Positions 19,287 to 28,795 of a stretch of 50,330 bases of DNA are shown here, piece after piece. A program made the position numbers and the translations under genes. The notes below the pieces were generated by a model, which was not told where the DNA came from, ran no database searches, and worked only from the letters and a program-made list of their open reading frames with translations. Source of the stretch: Cladosporium sp. IMV 00045 (taxonomy: Eukaryota; Ascomycota; Dothideomycetes; Cladosporiales; Cladosporiaceae); assembly GCA_001931905.2 (NCBI GenBank), contig MSJI02000610.1, forward strand, positions 1 through 50,330. The letters run 5' to 3'. Position 1 is the stretch's first letter; each line of letters begins with the position of its first letter.

Positions 19287-22200
19287 TCAGATGTAGAAGA
19301 ACGAATTCTTCAAATTGGGATGAATATCGCCATTCCACTCCTCAGCGCCCCCGGTAGAACTTGATCCATCATCGCTGTTGTGCGCCTCCTGCAGCGTATT
19401 GTACATGTACGCTCTCGCGCGCTCCGCGAGAATGTCCGCGTAGTAAGCCGGCGGCACGATGGAAACCGCTTTGGTGGCGCGGCCGAACATGTAGCACAAG
19501 TGGTGCGTGATCTGCTCCAGGCTGTTGGCGTCGAAGCCGATATCGTCTTTGATCACCACGTAGTGTGCAGGACGAGCGGTGCCTTGCAGGCCTTGGTGGG
19601 CTTGCAGGTAGAACTCGTGCATGTGTTTGCCGGTAATGCCGCGGTCGACGACGGTGCCTGGCTTGGGGTTCATGCTGCCCTTTTGAAGCTGGGGGTTGTA
19701 GTCGGCGTCTTTCTCGCTTGTGGGATAGAAGCGAGTGTGATGCCTCTTGCCCACGACAATAACGGCCATCTTGGGGTGCTTCTTCTCGTCGCCGTACTTC
19801 TTGGTAAATGCCTTGTGAAAGTGAGGCAGCTCCTTTTCGAGGACCAGCCTGTACTGGCCCTCGGAGACGCCGTCGCGGTATACCAGGATCTTCTTGGGAA
19901 GTCGGCCTTCGTTGTTCTCCTGCCAGCATTCGAGTCGCTCGATGAGCATGTCTACCAAGCTCCTGACAGTGTCGCCTTCTTTCCGCTCAGTATCATCAAC
20001 CATCTCCTGCTTGCCCTTTTGCTTGCGAAGGCTGCCGGGCCACTGGCACAAATGCTTGTCCTTATTCGCAACAACGCAGGCGATGCTTGGAGCACCTTTT
20101 GCGCTGGTTGGAGACGGGTGCGTCACGTCGATACCAACCAGCATGGTACTATCATCGATGGGGCTGACGAGAGTGTTGGCCACGGTGTGATTGATACCAC
20201 CGCCTTTGATGTTGAACTTCAAGGCAAGATTTCCCATGTACATGCCTTGGCCTTTTGGGCTCTGAAGTTTGGACCCTACAGAGCAAATGGTGTGTATGCC
20301 ATACTCGACATCGCCGAAGTATTTGATGCGAGAATACAGCCACTTGTTCGACTCAGGAAGAATGATGAGGAGCATTCTGATGCCGGCTTTCGATGCCGCG
20401 GCAAACATGTTGGCCAGGGTTTTGGTGATTTGTGGTCGATTCTCCATGGTCAGCGCCTCAAGCCCTTCATATCTTGTCCCTGCCCAGTTGTCGATCCGGA
20501 TACCGTAACCTTGGAGATGCACCCCCAACGCTTGGAAGAGCAGCTGAGGAGGCTTCATGTCACCTTGCGGATTTTGGTTCAGGGCTTGCCTATTAGGCAA
20601 ATTGAGGACTTGGATGCCGATCGACTTGAAGCTGCCGCCCTTGATGAATTTCTGATTGGCGCAATTCCACGAGCCATTGAATGCCTTGACAGACTCCTTG
20701 CCATACCTGACAGGAGGCGCTTGGAGGATTCTGCCATTGACTGTGACCATAGTTGTATTGACTCGGAAACCGAAAGGCTGGACGTGTTGCGCCTGAGGGT
20801 CATTGGGGGTCGAATTGGCAAGTTGGAACAGCTGTACACCAAATCCAACTTGATTGGCATTGCCAACGATGGACATCGCGTTCTGATTAGGCGGCCTTGC
20901 TGCAAATCCTAGCATCTGTGTTGTCTGCTCACCATCCAGAAGGCTGCGGTACGGCTGGCCAGGGATGACCGTACAAAATTCGGCTGGCACGTAGATTGGA
21001 TCGGTTAGGGTTCCAACGTTGACAACAGGGAGTTCGGGTCGTTGCAATGTGAGCCCCAGCTGATTTTTGAAGTAATGAAACACAGAGATAGTACGCCTTG
21101 TCGGGTTGGTGCCACTGCGATCCTCGTACTCGAATCTGACTTGCTTTGCATTTCCAAAACGTTGGACCTGAAACAGTGGCTTCTTCACAGGCGGAGTTCT
21201 TGCGAACCCAAAGATATTCTTCTGCTTACTGACCGGAGGGCTTCCGTTGTGCTCGTAGTAGACTTTGACCTTTCTGATAAAGATCTCAATGGCTTCGTTG
21301 TTCGTAAAGCCGGATTTTTTCATGAGCTCTGGGAGCGGCAGGGGCTGGTAGAAGGCTCCACAAGTGACGTTCAGATTGAGTAGCATCCTTCCAGTTGCTG
21401 GACGAACGCTTGCAAAGTAACCGCGGAGTGCAACGAGACCACCCACGAGCTCCGCGAAATCAATGCAAGGGTTGTCATTCTGTCCTCGAGCTCCTTGGTG
21501 CGGGTAGAAGCGATTTCCAGGCAGATTGGCCACGGCTCTCGTCTCGTTTGGCGCTTTGCACATGATGATGTTCAGCATCTGGATGAGGTCCTCACGTCCG
21601 GTATATATCGCTCCAGGCGCTGAAGAGCTGAGGTAGTCCATGAGATCTCGGACGTTGAAAGAGCCAGTGTAGATGACCCGATAGCGAAGGGTGTCACGCG
21701 CCCTCGCTTGCTGTACGTGTGGTGGTGCGTTCGGATCCAGAGCAGGCACAGTGTTGCTGCCAACAGGAGGAACTACCACTTTGCCCTCCTTCACCACCTT
21801 GCCATTAGGCCCAGGCTTGAGATCAGCAGTTGTGACGATGACTTTGGCATAGTCCGTCGCCGAAGAAGTTCCCTGGAATGGCGGAGCTGCAACGATCTGT
21901 TCCATTGCGCGTCGAATTTTGGCCTTCTGGCGGCCCTGTCGCTGCGGCTTCTCCTCTTTCGACGGCGGAAGGATGAAGTCGACTTCGTAGCGGTAGAAGG
22001 TCTTGGACACTTGTGCTTTGCCGACTTCGTGGGCAAACTCCATGCGCAGGTAGTTCGTTCGGAGGACGATGGGTTGTCCTTTTGTGCCATAGCTTGCACG
22101 GCCGGGGAAACCTTCGAAAATGCCATCTTCCCCCTCGAACTTCTTGCCTTTGGTCACAGCCAGCATCTTGTTTTCGAGCTCAGTGATCCTCGGATCTGGC

Positions 22201-22527
22201 TGGGCAGGCTGGACATTCCTCCTTCGAGATCGTCAGATATTTCTGTGCGAAAGGGAGGGTATGGCATCGTTGAAATGAGATGAAGGATACAACTTACAAA
22301 TAGATGCCAGGCGGTACAGTAGACGGACCGCCACTTCGTAGGTCGCTTGCCGCATTGCGCGGCGGTCCTTGACGGTGTGGCATTTGTTGCGGTCCTCCAC
22401 GTCCTCGACCGCCACCTTGATTGTAATCTCCGCGCCCTCCACGATTTCCGCCACCACGTTGATTGTAATCTCCACGCCCTCCGCGATCTCCGCCGCCACC
22501 ACGGCCTCTGTGTGGAATGGCAGACAT
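19287..22527 (-). CDS. Argonaute, RNA-interference slicer (QDE-2/AGO type)
   Basis: Guide-RNA-binding effector of RNA silencing. Exon 1 (22527-22298) encodes an RGG-rich leader, MSAIPHRGRGGGGDRGG, with two GGRGDYNQ repeats. A 76-bp intron (22297-22222) is followed by exon 2 (22221-19287), giving 1054 residues. Order: RGG region 1-60, N domain, linker (LMDYLSSSAPGAIYTG), PAZ (about 380-500, VYYEHNGSPP to PAEFCTVIPGQ), MID, and PIWI. The catalytic residues are Asp775 (GIDVTHP), Asp860 (YRDGVSEGQ) and Asp1006 (PAYYADILAERAR), a DDD triad as in Neurospora QDE-2. The protein ends in NSFFYI, close to the usual Argonaute terminus. The first CAG acceptor (22243) would lead to a stop after two codons, so I used AAG at 22222; GAG at 22219 also keeps the frame. 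Slicing activity is inferred from an intact triad. Confidence 0.93.
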
Positions 22528-23647
22528 GCTGTCGGAATGAATGGCTCGGTGAGGATGTCGGAGTCTGGTATATGAGCAAGCAGGTAAGCAAGAGGATTCA
22601 CCTCTACAGTGTACGTGTATGGATGTGTGATAAGTAAGGTGGGATGGTGTCGGATGTTGGTGTAGAAGGGAAGAAGGGAAGGGCTGCAGAAAGTCGTTTT
22701 TATGTCTACTCCTAGCGATCTCACATGTAGGCGAGTGCGTTGGCAGTGCCGTCGTGTCTCGGTTCAGATGACTGAAGTGAAGCCGAACTGGCCTGATGCT
22801 GGATGTGAAGAGCCGCAGCGCCTTCACGTGGGTCTCAATGCATGAAGCAGTGAGCCTGAAGACAAATGATCATGTGATGTGAAAGACTTGAACAGCCTCA
22901 GAGTCTCTCAGAGGTCTACGACAGTCTTTCTTAAGTACGAAGCGAATTGATGGCAGTAGAGTCTCTCGTCGCTCGAGCAACTCTTCCAAACGAGCTACAG
23001 GCAGCAATGTATGACCCCTCAGCGGGCAGATGCAGATGTGCCGTCCGTTCTGCAGAAACGATAGGTCTCGTCTGGGATGTTGATAGCTTGTGAAACGATG
23101 TGGCAAACGGAGGGGCGCCTATCCAGGTAGGGCAGCGATGAGATGTTTCGAGTGATAATGTAAGCAGCGATGGGGATGATACTCTGCGATACGAGTTGAT
23201 TGAATGTGTGTTGATAGAAGCATCAAGATGGGTGGTAATGTTGGCAATCGCCTTGAAGTGCTGGAGCTGGAAGGTGGGTGGCATGCCAACGATCAACGCA
23301 GGGGGGATGGAGAAGGAGCTCCCAGTTCGGCGTTTGAGGCGGGTCTACAGCAACTCTGATTCGACGACCAATCGCTTGTAACAAGTACTGGCTTCTATGA
23401 ACGAGAACGAAAATCACAAGAATACAATTGCAGGGGTTCTGCGCCCCCAGGAAACGAGCTATCGATTTTTGAGTAAACCAGTCCTGAATTGGTGATTTTT
23501 TAGCATGCTCAAATGCTCGAGCCGCAACGCAGCCGAAAGCACCGATACTGAAGCGAATTGGTGACGGGAGAATCGATGTTGAATATAAATACACTTACAG
23601 CTGGTAAGTCCTGTCTTCCCTATTACCGTGGTCGAGACGACGATGTC
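22528..23647. other. Intergenic region
   Basis: About 1.1 kb upstream of Argonaute and downstream of the EngB-type GTPase, both on the minus strand. It should contain the Argonaute promoter and 5' leader. The short frames on either strand have no recognisable product, and no repeat stands out. Confidence 0.5.
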
Positions 23648-24787
23648 TCAATTTTCATAAGGCTTCCAGGTTGTGTCTGACCCTTCCGATGCCTGATTGA
23701 CCTTCGCATCGACCTTTGGCGGAGAGCGCGAAGACCAGGGGTCCTCGTACGTCTTGACAGGAGGCTTTTTTTCAATGACATGGACGTCCTGCAACGACGT
23801 CCTCGATTTCGGAGCTCCTGTCTCGTCGCTCTCGAGCCCACAGGCATTGAGGACAGCCCACCTGAGCTCGTCGATACCCAACCTGTTTGTCCATCCGCTG
23901 CGTTCATCCAGTGACTTCTCAGCGCTACAGCACAAAATATCATCGCGCATTTTCCTGCCGTCATCGAATGCGTCCTCTAGCTCAATCCGTAAACTATCGC
24001 GGGCCTCGGACAACTTAGTCAACGAGTTGCTCAACTTCTGAGCTCCCGGCAATTTCGCGTTGGGATGCAGGAGCTTGTCGACTTTGCTCATCACGATCGA
24101 AAACGGCACACCCTCCTTTCTAAGGTGAGTGAGCAATGCAATATCCGTCTTCTTGAGTCCATGCTCAGAGTCAATGAGCACGAAAGTCCGTCTCAGCTGC
24201 TTGCGCTGCGTGAGGAATTTCAACGCTTCCTTCCCCCACTCCTCGCGACTGCCACCGCCGTAACCAGGCATGTCTACGACGACCACACCACCCTTGCCAA
24301 ATCGCTTCCACGCAGCCTCATTCTCGCCCTCGAGCGGCGCTTTGCCCATGCCTTCTCCGCCCACGCCGAAGCCGTTCATTGTGCGCGTCTTTCCTGGCTT
24401 CTTCGAGGTGCGAGCGTGTTGTGCGTTTGTTCGACCGAAAAGCGCGTTCAACAAGGAGGACTTTCCTACGTTCGAGCGGCCGAGAAAGGCCACTTCGGGA
24501 TGCGGCGAGGGTGGGAAGGAGCGGAAGTAGTAGGCTGTGAAGAGTAGGTTTGGCGGGTCATGTTGGAAATATTGTGATGCGTAGCTGAGTTGAGCGGCGT
24601 TTGGTGGCTGGGAGGTTGTGTAGTCGTTTAGTACATCTGATGGTACCGAGAGGCGGGTTTCTGGTGATGATGGTGCTTGCGATCTTGTGGGAGGCTTGGT
24701 TGAGAATGCGCGAGTACATGACGGTACGATTCGTACATTCTGTATTATTGAGCGTCGCAAACTGGACGGTAGCCGTAAGAGATCCAT
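23648..24787 (-). CDS. EngB/YihA-type GTPase, mitochondrial (Mrx8-like)
   Basis: TRAFAC-class GTPase related to bacterial EngB, which acts in large ribosomal subunit assembly; the yeast relative Mrx8 is mitochondrial and linked to mitochondrial translation. Single 379-residue frame starting at the ATG at 24787. The N terminus is basic and hydroxylated (MDLLRLPSSLRRSIIQNVRI, then RAFST), a typical mitochondrial presequence. The G1 loop GRSNVGKSS is at 103-111, the switch region KPGKTRT at about 130, G3 DMPGYG at about 171 and G4 SKVD at about 235; a G5-like CCSAEKS follows. Compared with bacterial EngB (about 200 residues) it has the N-terminal extension, an insertion before G3 and a Pro/Ser-rich tail. 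It is divergent from FMC1 with 233 bp between start codons. Confidence 0.92.
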   Translation of the reverse strand: MDLLRLPSSLRRSIIQNVRIVPSCTRAFSTKPPTRSQAPSSPETRLSVPSDVLNDYTTSQPPNAAQLSYASQYFQHDPPNLLFTAYYFRSFPPSPHPEVAFLGRSNVGKSSLLNALFGRTNAQHARTSKKPGKTRTMNGFGVGGEGMGKAPLEGENEAAWKRFGKGGVVVVDMPGYGGGSREEWGKEALKFLTQRKQLRRTFVLIDSEHGLKKTDIALLTHLRKEGVPFSIVMSKVDKLLHPNAKLPGAQKLSNSLTKLSEARDSLRIELEDAFDDGRKMRDDILCCSAEKSLDERSGWTNRLGIDELRWAVLNACGLESDETGAPKSRTSLQDVHVIEKKPPVKTYEDPWSSRSPPKVDAKVNQASEGSDTTWKPYEN

Positions 24788-25020
24788 AGTCGGCGGTCTA
24801 TGTCAATCTTCAGTTCTGACGTATTTTGTGTAAGTGAGGTAAAGACCGAGGTGGAGGCTCGTGCTCACCTCCGAGATCAATCAATTCCTCCGCAATTTGA
24901 TGGACATTGCCATGAATGCTCTTGATTACCAACAACCACCTAGAGCATCAACACAACTCTCGACCGCAACCACCTGAAATTTAGACATCGAAATCATTAA
25001 TAGATCATCGCAAAAGCAAA
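24788..25020. promoter_or_regulatory. Shared divergent promoter of EngB-type GTPase and FMC1
   Basis: Only 233 bp separate the two start codons, so both core promoters must sit here and may share elements. Both products are mitochondrial assembly factors. No TATA box is evident. Confidence 0.6.
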
Positions 25021-25380
25021 ATGGCCGCCCAAGCACCCAGCCTCCGCTCTCTCTACCGCCGCTTCCTGCGCGAACTGCCCGCCCGCCAGCCCTCTCTCCT
25101 CGCCAACCCATCTCCCATGCAAAAGCACATCCGCGCCGACATTGCCAGCAGCTCATCATCCGAATCCTCTTCTCTGTCACGCCAAGTGCAAACCAAATCT
25201 GCCGATGCGCGCGCACAGGAGGCCGACCAATTCTTGCAATACGTCCAGAACCAGCGCCTCTACACCACGCTGGTCGAGCGCTACAACCCCGGCATGAACA
25301 TGGATGATGAGGAGAGGGTTAGGTTGACGGCGCGCAGAGTCGGTATGGAGTTGCCGATTGAGAGGATGAAGGGGAACTAG
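25021..25380 (+). CDS. FMC1: ATP synthase assembly factor FMC1, mitochondrial
   Basis: Small LYR-family protein that in yeast supports folding of the assembly chaperone Atp12 and hence F1-ATPase assembly, especially at high temperature. The 119-residue frame starts at ATG 25021 right after an A-rich leader (GCAAAATGGCC). The LYR-type motif is at 10-18 (SLYRRFLRE), followed by the conserved ELPARQ. A Ser-rich linker leads to a C-terminal helix with EADQFLQYVQNQRLYTTLVERYNPG, the FMC1 hallmark region that precedes an ERVRLTARRVGMELP ending. Length and order match fungal FMC1. There are no introns. Confidence 0.9.
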   Translation: MAAQAPSLRSLYRRFLRELPARQPSLLANPSPMQKHIRADIASSSSSESSSLSRQVQTKSADARAQEADQFLQYVQNQRLYTTLVERYNPGMNMDDEERVRLTARRVGMELPIERMKGN

Positions 25381-25779
25381 GAGGCCTGACGGGGATCTTT
25401 TTACACTCTGGCGTTGAGCGTTGATGGGAATTGCTTTGCTCGGGGGCGTTCGATATGGTGTAAAAGATGGAATCAAAGACGGGATAGCGCTATAGGTACC
25501 AATTTGACAGCAAGCTGACTGTCGACTGGTTTGCTACTGCTCCGCAATATTCGAATTCGTGGAATGATGAGAAGGCTCGGATTTCAGCAAAGCCTATAAC
25601 AACTCATATTGGCATAGCTTAGTCAAAAGGTAAAACCCAGGCTTCGTGGTTGGCACTATAAGGATACTGTACTATTCTTCTGGACCGCCCACATTCACGC
25701 ATCCACCATCACATCTCAAGTCTCGAATGCCAATATACAACAATTTTCGTCTACAACGCTACTGCAACACAACACATCC
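25381..25779. other. Short intergenic region
   Basis: About 400 bp between two plus-strand genes, holding the FMC1 3' flank and the promoter of the F-box-like gene. A CTATAAGG sequence near 25658 could be the TATA element of the latter. Nothing else is recognised. Confidence 0.4.
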
Positions 25780-26628
25780 ATGGAAAGCCAGGTCACCAAC
25801 TCGAGTCCACTCATGACAATTCCGAGTGAGCTCAGGAACCTGATCTTCGAAGTCGTCGCGGAATCTTGCGACTCTTCTAGAATTGACGTTGAGACTTTCG
25901 AATTTATTCGCCACCAATCCGACCAAAATGCGGAATTCACCATCGCTCGCAAAATCCAACATGGTTCCTCTGGTATGCTGTTCGCCTGTAATAAAACCAT
26001 GCGTGAAATGCTCCCAAAGTGCCTGGCCAAAGCCCGCGTGCAAATCCGCGACAACGACGAATTGCGGAAAGTTCAGATGCTCTCCCTGCGTTCCTCCACC
26101 GTGGCCTTCTACCTCGACCTTCTCCGCCACATCGACTTCAACGCCACAGCCGATTGGAGCGACTCTCGCGGCCGCGCCCAACCACACGCGATCGCCACCA
26201 CTTTCACCAAACTGGCCGCTGTCTTCCCACAAGCGCACACGCTCGCCATCACCATTGCTCACCACAACCTGAGCTGCTTCTCCATGATCAAAGCGGGCGT
26301 GTCGGCCTGGGGTCCCACCGACTTGCAGCAAGTGACGGTGCACTACACCGAAGGCGAGGTGCGCGTGCAACACCTCCTGGCATCGCGCAGGCATCGCATG
26401 ACGCGCGCGCAGGCGCAGCGCGAGTCTCTCTTCTCCGTCCATCCCCTGCTCAGGGCAGAGACCGGTTTCTTTTGGAGGGCTGTGCCTGAAACCTCGCTTT
26501 GGCTCGATGAGATGGATCTGATGCGTGTCACTTTACTGAATGAGAAGTTGGCTCATATCTTGGCCGTGACGAAGCCGGGTCCAGAGGAGGAGAAGAAGGA
26601 AGAGGGCAAGCAGCTTGTCGTCGCTTAG
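25780..26628 (+). CDS. F-box-like hypothetical protein
   Basis: Intronless frame of 282 residues from the ATG at 25780. Residues 10-24 (PLMTIPSELRNLIFE) match the IPSELRNxIFE helix that opens the fungal F-box-like family, followed by FACNKTMREMLPKCLAKARV, the position where relatives have the NRQ motif. The middle region (LRHIDFNATADW to HTLAITIAHH) resembles strand-helix repeats of these proteins. The C terminus is a charged tail rich in Glu and Lys. No partner or substrate can be named. It shares the family, but not obvious close sequence identity, with the double-module protein at 11644-13152. Confidence 0.75.
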   Translation: MESQVTNSSPLMTIPSELRNLIFEVVAESCDSSRIDVETFEFIRHQSDQNAEFTIARKIQHGSSGMLFACNKTMREMLPKCLAKARVQIRDNDELRKVQMLSLRSSTVAFYLDLLRHIDFNATADWSDSRGRAQPHAIATTFTKLAAVFPQAHTLAITIAHHNLSCFSMIKAGVSAWGPTDLQQVTVHYTEGEVRVQHLLASRRHRMTRAQAQRESLFSVHPLLRAETGFFWRAVPETSLWLDEMDLMRVTLLNEKLAHILAVTKPGPEEEKKEEGKQLVVA

Positions 26629-26968
26629 CTGGCGGCGATTCTTGATTTTGCTATATCCTTGCGTTGAGCGTTGTGTGATGGTTGTGGTTTCGACTGTTTT
26701 TTGTTGTCAAATGCATGCGTTCTTAGCGAATTTTGAGCGAGGAGTTGGCTACAAGCGACGCGTGGGTTTGTTGTTTGTTGGGCGGCGTCTGGCGATCTGA
26801 TTGAGTAATTCTTCGGTCTTTCATCAGTTGTATTTCTTTATCGTCATCAGTTTCTCCTTTCCACGTCATGACCAAGTATATGCGGCCAGTTGGTCTGCTG
26901 CATGCATGCAAGCAACAAGTAGCTGGCATGTCATGCGATACCGACGCCTTGGAAGATTCTTCTGAACA
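26629..26968. other. Intergenic region between convergent genes
   Basis: 340 bp between the convergent stop codons of the F-box-like gene and the zinc-cluster regulator; presumably 3' UTRs. Nothing distinctive is seen. Confidence 0.5.
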
Positions 26969-28795
26969 TTAAGGAAAATCAGACGGTCCTGAGCTGTGCC
27001 TGAACTCCGGAATAGCGTGGTCCAGCTCAGGTACGCCGGAGTCAGCAAATTTTCCTGTCGTGCCCTGCACCGCAGCTGCGAACTCAGGCAAATGTCCTCC
27101 CCAGTCGATACTCAGATCCACATCCGCGTAGTCGTCCAACTCAAAAGCAGCGCCATCAGAGTCCAAGGAAGGCGACAGCTCGGCATCCGCACTGCTCTCT
27201 ACAGTAGGCGGAGCACTCCAGAGCTCGTCACTACTCGTAAAAGGCGACATACCCGATCTCGGACGCCCAATGAGAATCGGCAAGTCCTTCTCCTTGACGT
27301 GCGGCTGCCTCAGGCCCATAGTGAAGACATTCTCCTTCACATTCAGCGCCCACATACACCACTTCCAGTTCTGCCTGATCCGGAAATGCATCCCGATCAC
27401 AGCGAGGGGCAGGAAAATGCCAATATGGCCCTGCGTGCCGCTGGAAGGCTCCACGCAGTGAGGAATGCTCCGGCAGAGGTCGAAGGCGTAGCCGTTGAGT
27501 TCTTCGTCCGTCACGGCGTGGGAGAGGTCGGTTGTGCATGAGGGGTCGAGGCTTTGCCGCAGTTCGCGGAGGTCTTTGATCGTGGAGCGTAGGTAGTGCA
27601 TGCATATCCAGTATTGCGAGTGGAGGTAGCCGGTGAGGAAGCTTGGGAAGCGGTAGCAGGTCGGTAGGGTGCGGTCTGGGACGCTCGAGGCGAAGGCGCG
27701 GAATTCTTCGATAGGGACGAGCTTGTGGGCTTCGATGCCGTGGGAGGATAGGCTGTCGTGGAGACCGCGGAGCCAGTTTCTGAACTCGGATTCGAGGCTC
27801 TCGCAGTCTTGAAGTAGTGTTTCGATGTCTTCTAGGGTGGAGCCAGCGTTCAAGTCCAGCTCGTCAGATCGCTGAAGCAGTCGGGGAATCTGAATCTCCA
27901 TGTCGAACAACTTGACAGAACCATCATGCATTGGCGCTCGAAATGCTGCAGCTCGCCATTCCCGCGTGTCATACGGGTTGGCTTTTCTGAGCAAAGCCGA
28001 TCTTGCAAAAGATGCATGACGAGCGTTGCAGAAGAGCATCAAAGACAGATCTGTATCCAGGGACTCAGGCCCCCTAGCCAGCAAAAGCTGCTGCACTCCC
28101 TCCACATGCCCAAACCAACTCATACCCTGAGTCTTGATTTGGTCGTAGAATTCGCAGACTACGAGCAGACTAGCTGCCGCGAGTACTGTATTGTCGCGCA
28201 CGCTCGTAGCTTTCGAGACCGCACAAGCCAGACTCGCCAGGGCTTTGCCATAGGAAGGTACAGATGCTGCGAGCAGGCGGTCGTCCCTGCGAGCGTGGCC
28301 GACTTGGACCAGTGCGAGGGTGTTGATGCCGTCTCTGAGCGCTGGCTCCGTCTCGGCGAGTGCGACTGCTTCACGAAGGTAGTCGAAATGTAGACCTTGC
28401 ATGCCGGTCGTTGCCGGCGTGTAGATATTGAGCCACTGGTCGTATAGTTGCACCTTGTTCGCAGCCGGACTGTTCAGAGTCTGCAGTGGCAATATCAAAG
28501 GCCATGGCTGCAATGTGCCTCTCCTTGCGCTCAAGCCTCCTACTTCAGGCGTTGATCTCAGACTCCCGGTGTTAGACGATCTTCGTGAAATCAGCGCTGT
28601 CTTCCCGATATAAGACTCCTTGGCCTTCTGTACTGTTAGACTGGTCTGGTCTTCGAACTCGAGACCTCCTTTCTCGCGCCTGTATCCAGGACAATGAACG
28701 CCGTGTTTGGCGCACCGATCGCAGCCAGGTCGTCTTTCATCGCATCGTATCTTGCGCTTCCGACATTGGAAGCATCCTGTAGACCTTGCCGGCAT
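26969..28795 (-). CDS. Zn2Cys6 transcription factor with fungal_trans_2-type C-terminal region
   Basis: Complete 608-residue regulator without introns. The first ATG in frame is at 28795; the upstream extension has only GTG. The zinc cluster is at 8-35: GCFQCRKRKIRCDERRPGCDRCAKHGVHC, with Cys8, 11, 18, 25, 28 and 35, quoted here by position rather than as one motif. A basic linker (GYRREKGG) follows. The central part has the features of the fungal_trans_2 family: a QWLNIYTPATTGMQGLHFDY-type entry, QLLLARGPESL, and long helical stretches. The acidic C-terminal tail (LDDYADVDLSIDWGG) could be an activation domain. Targets are unknown. The next minus-strand gene upstream is an MFS transporter 1.6 kb away, but nothing links the two. 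Confidence 0.88.
   Translation of the reverse strand: MPARSTGCFQCRKRKIRCDERRPGCDRCAKHGVHCPGYRREKGGLEFEDQTSLTVQKAKESYIGKTALISRRSSNTGSLRSTPEVGGLSARRGTLQPWPLILPLQTLNSPAANKVQLYDQWLNIYTPATTGMQGLHFDYLREAVALAETEPALRDGINTLALVQVGHARRDDRLLAASVPSYGKALASLACAVSKATSVRDNTVLAAASLLVVCEFYDQIKTQGMSWFGHVEGVQQLLLARGPESLDTDLSLMLFCNARHASFARSALLRKANPYDTREWRAAAFRAPMHDGSVKLFDMEIQIPRLLQRSDELDLNAGSTLEDIETLLQDCESLESEFRNWLRGLHDSLSSHGIEAHKLVPIEEFRAFASSVPDRTLPTCYRFPSFLTGYLHSQYWICMHYLRSTIKDLRELRQSLDPSCTTDLSHAVTDEELNGYAFDLCRSIPHCVEPSSGTQGHIGIFLPLAVIGMHFRIRQNWKWCMWALNVKENVFTMGLRQPHVKEKDLPILIGRPRSGMSPFTSSDELWSAPPTVESSADAELSPSLDSDGAAFELDDYADVDLSIDWGGHLPEFAAAVQGTTGKFADSGVPELDHAIPEFRHSSGPSDFP

Noticed and set aside
19380..20912. 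Long plus-strand frame (510 codons) opposite Argonaute
   Set aside because: It is antisense to the conserved PIWI and PAZ coding sequence; the Argonaute frame explains it fully.
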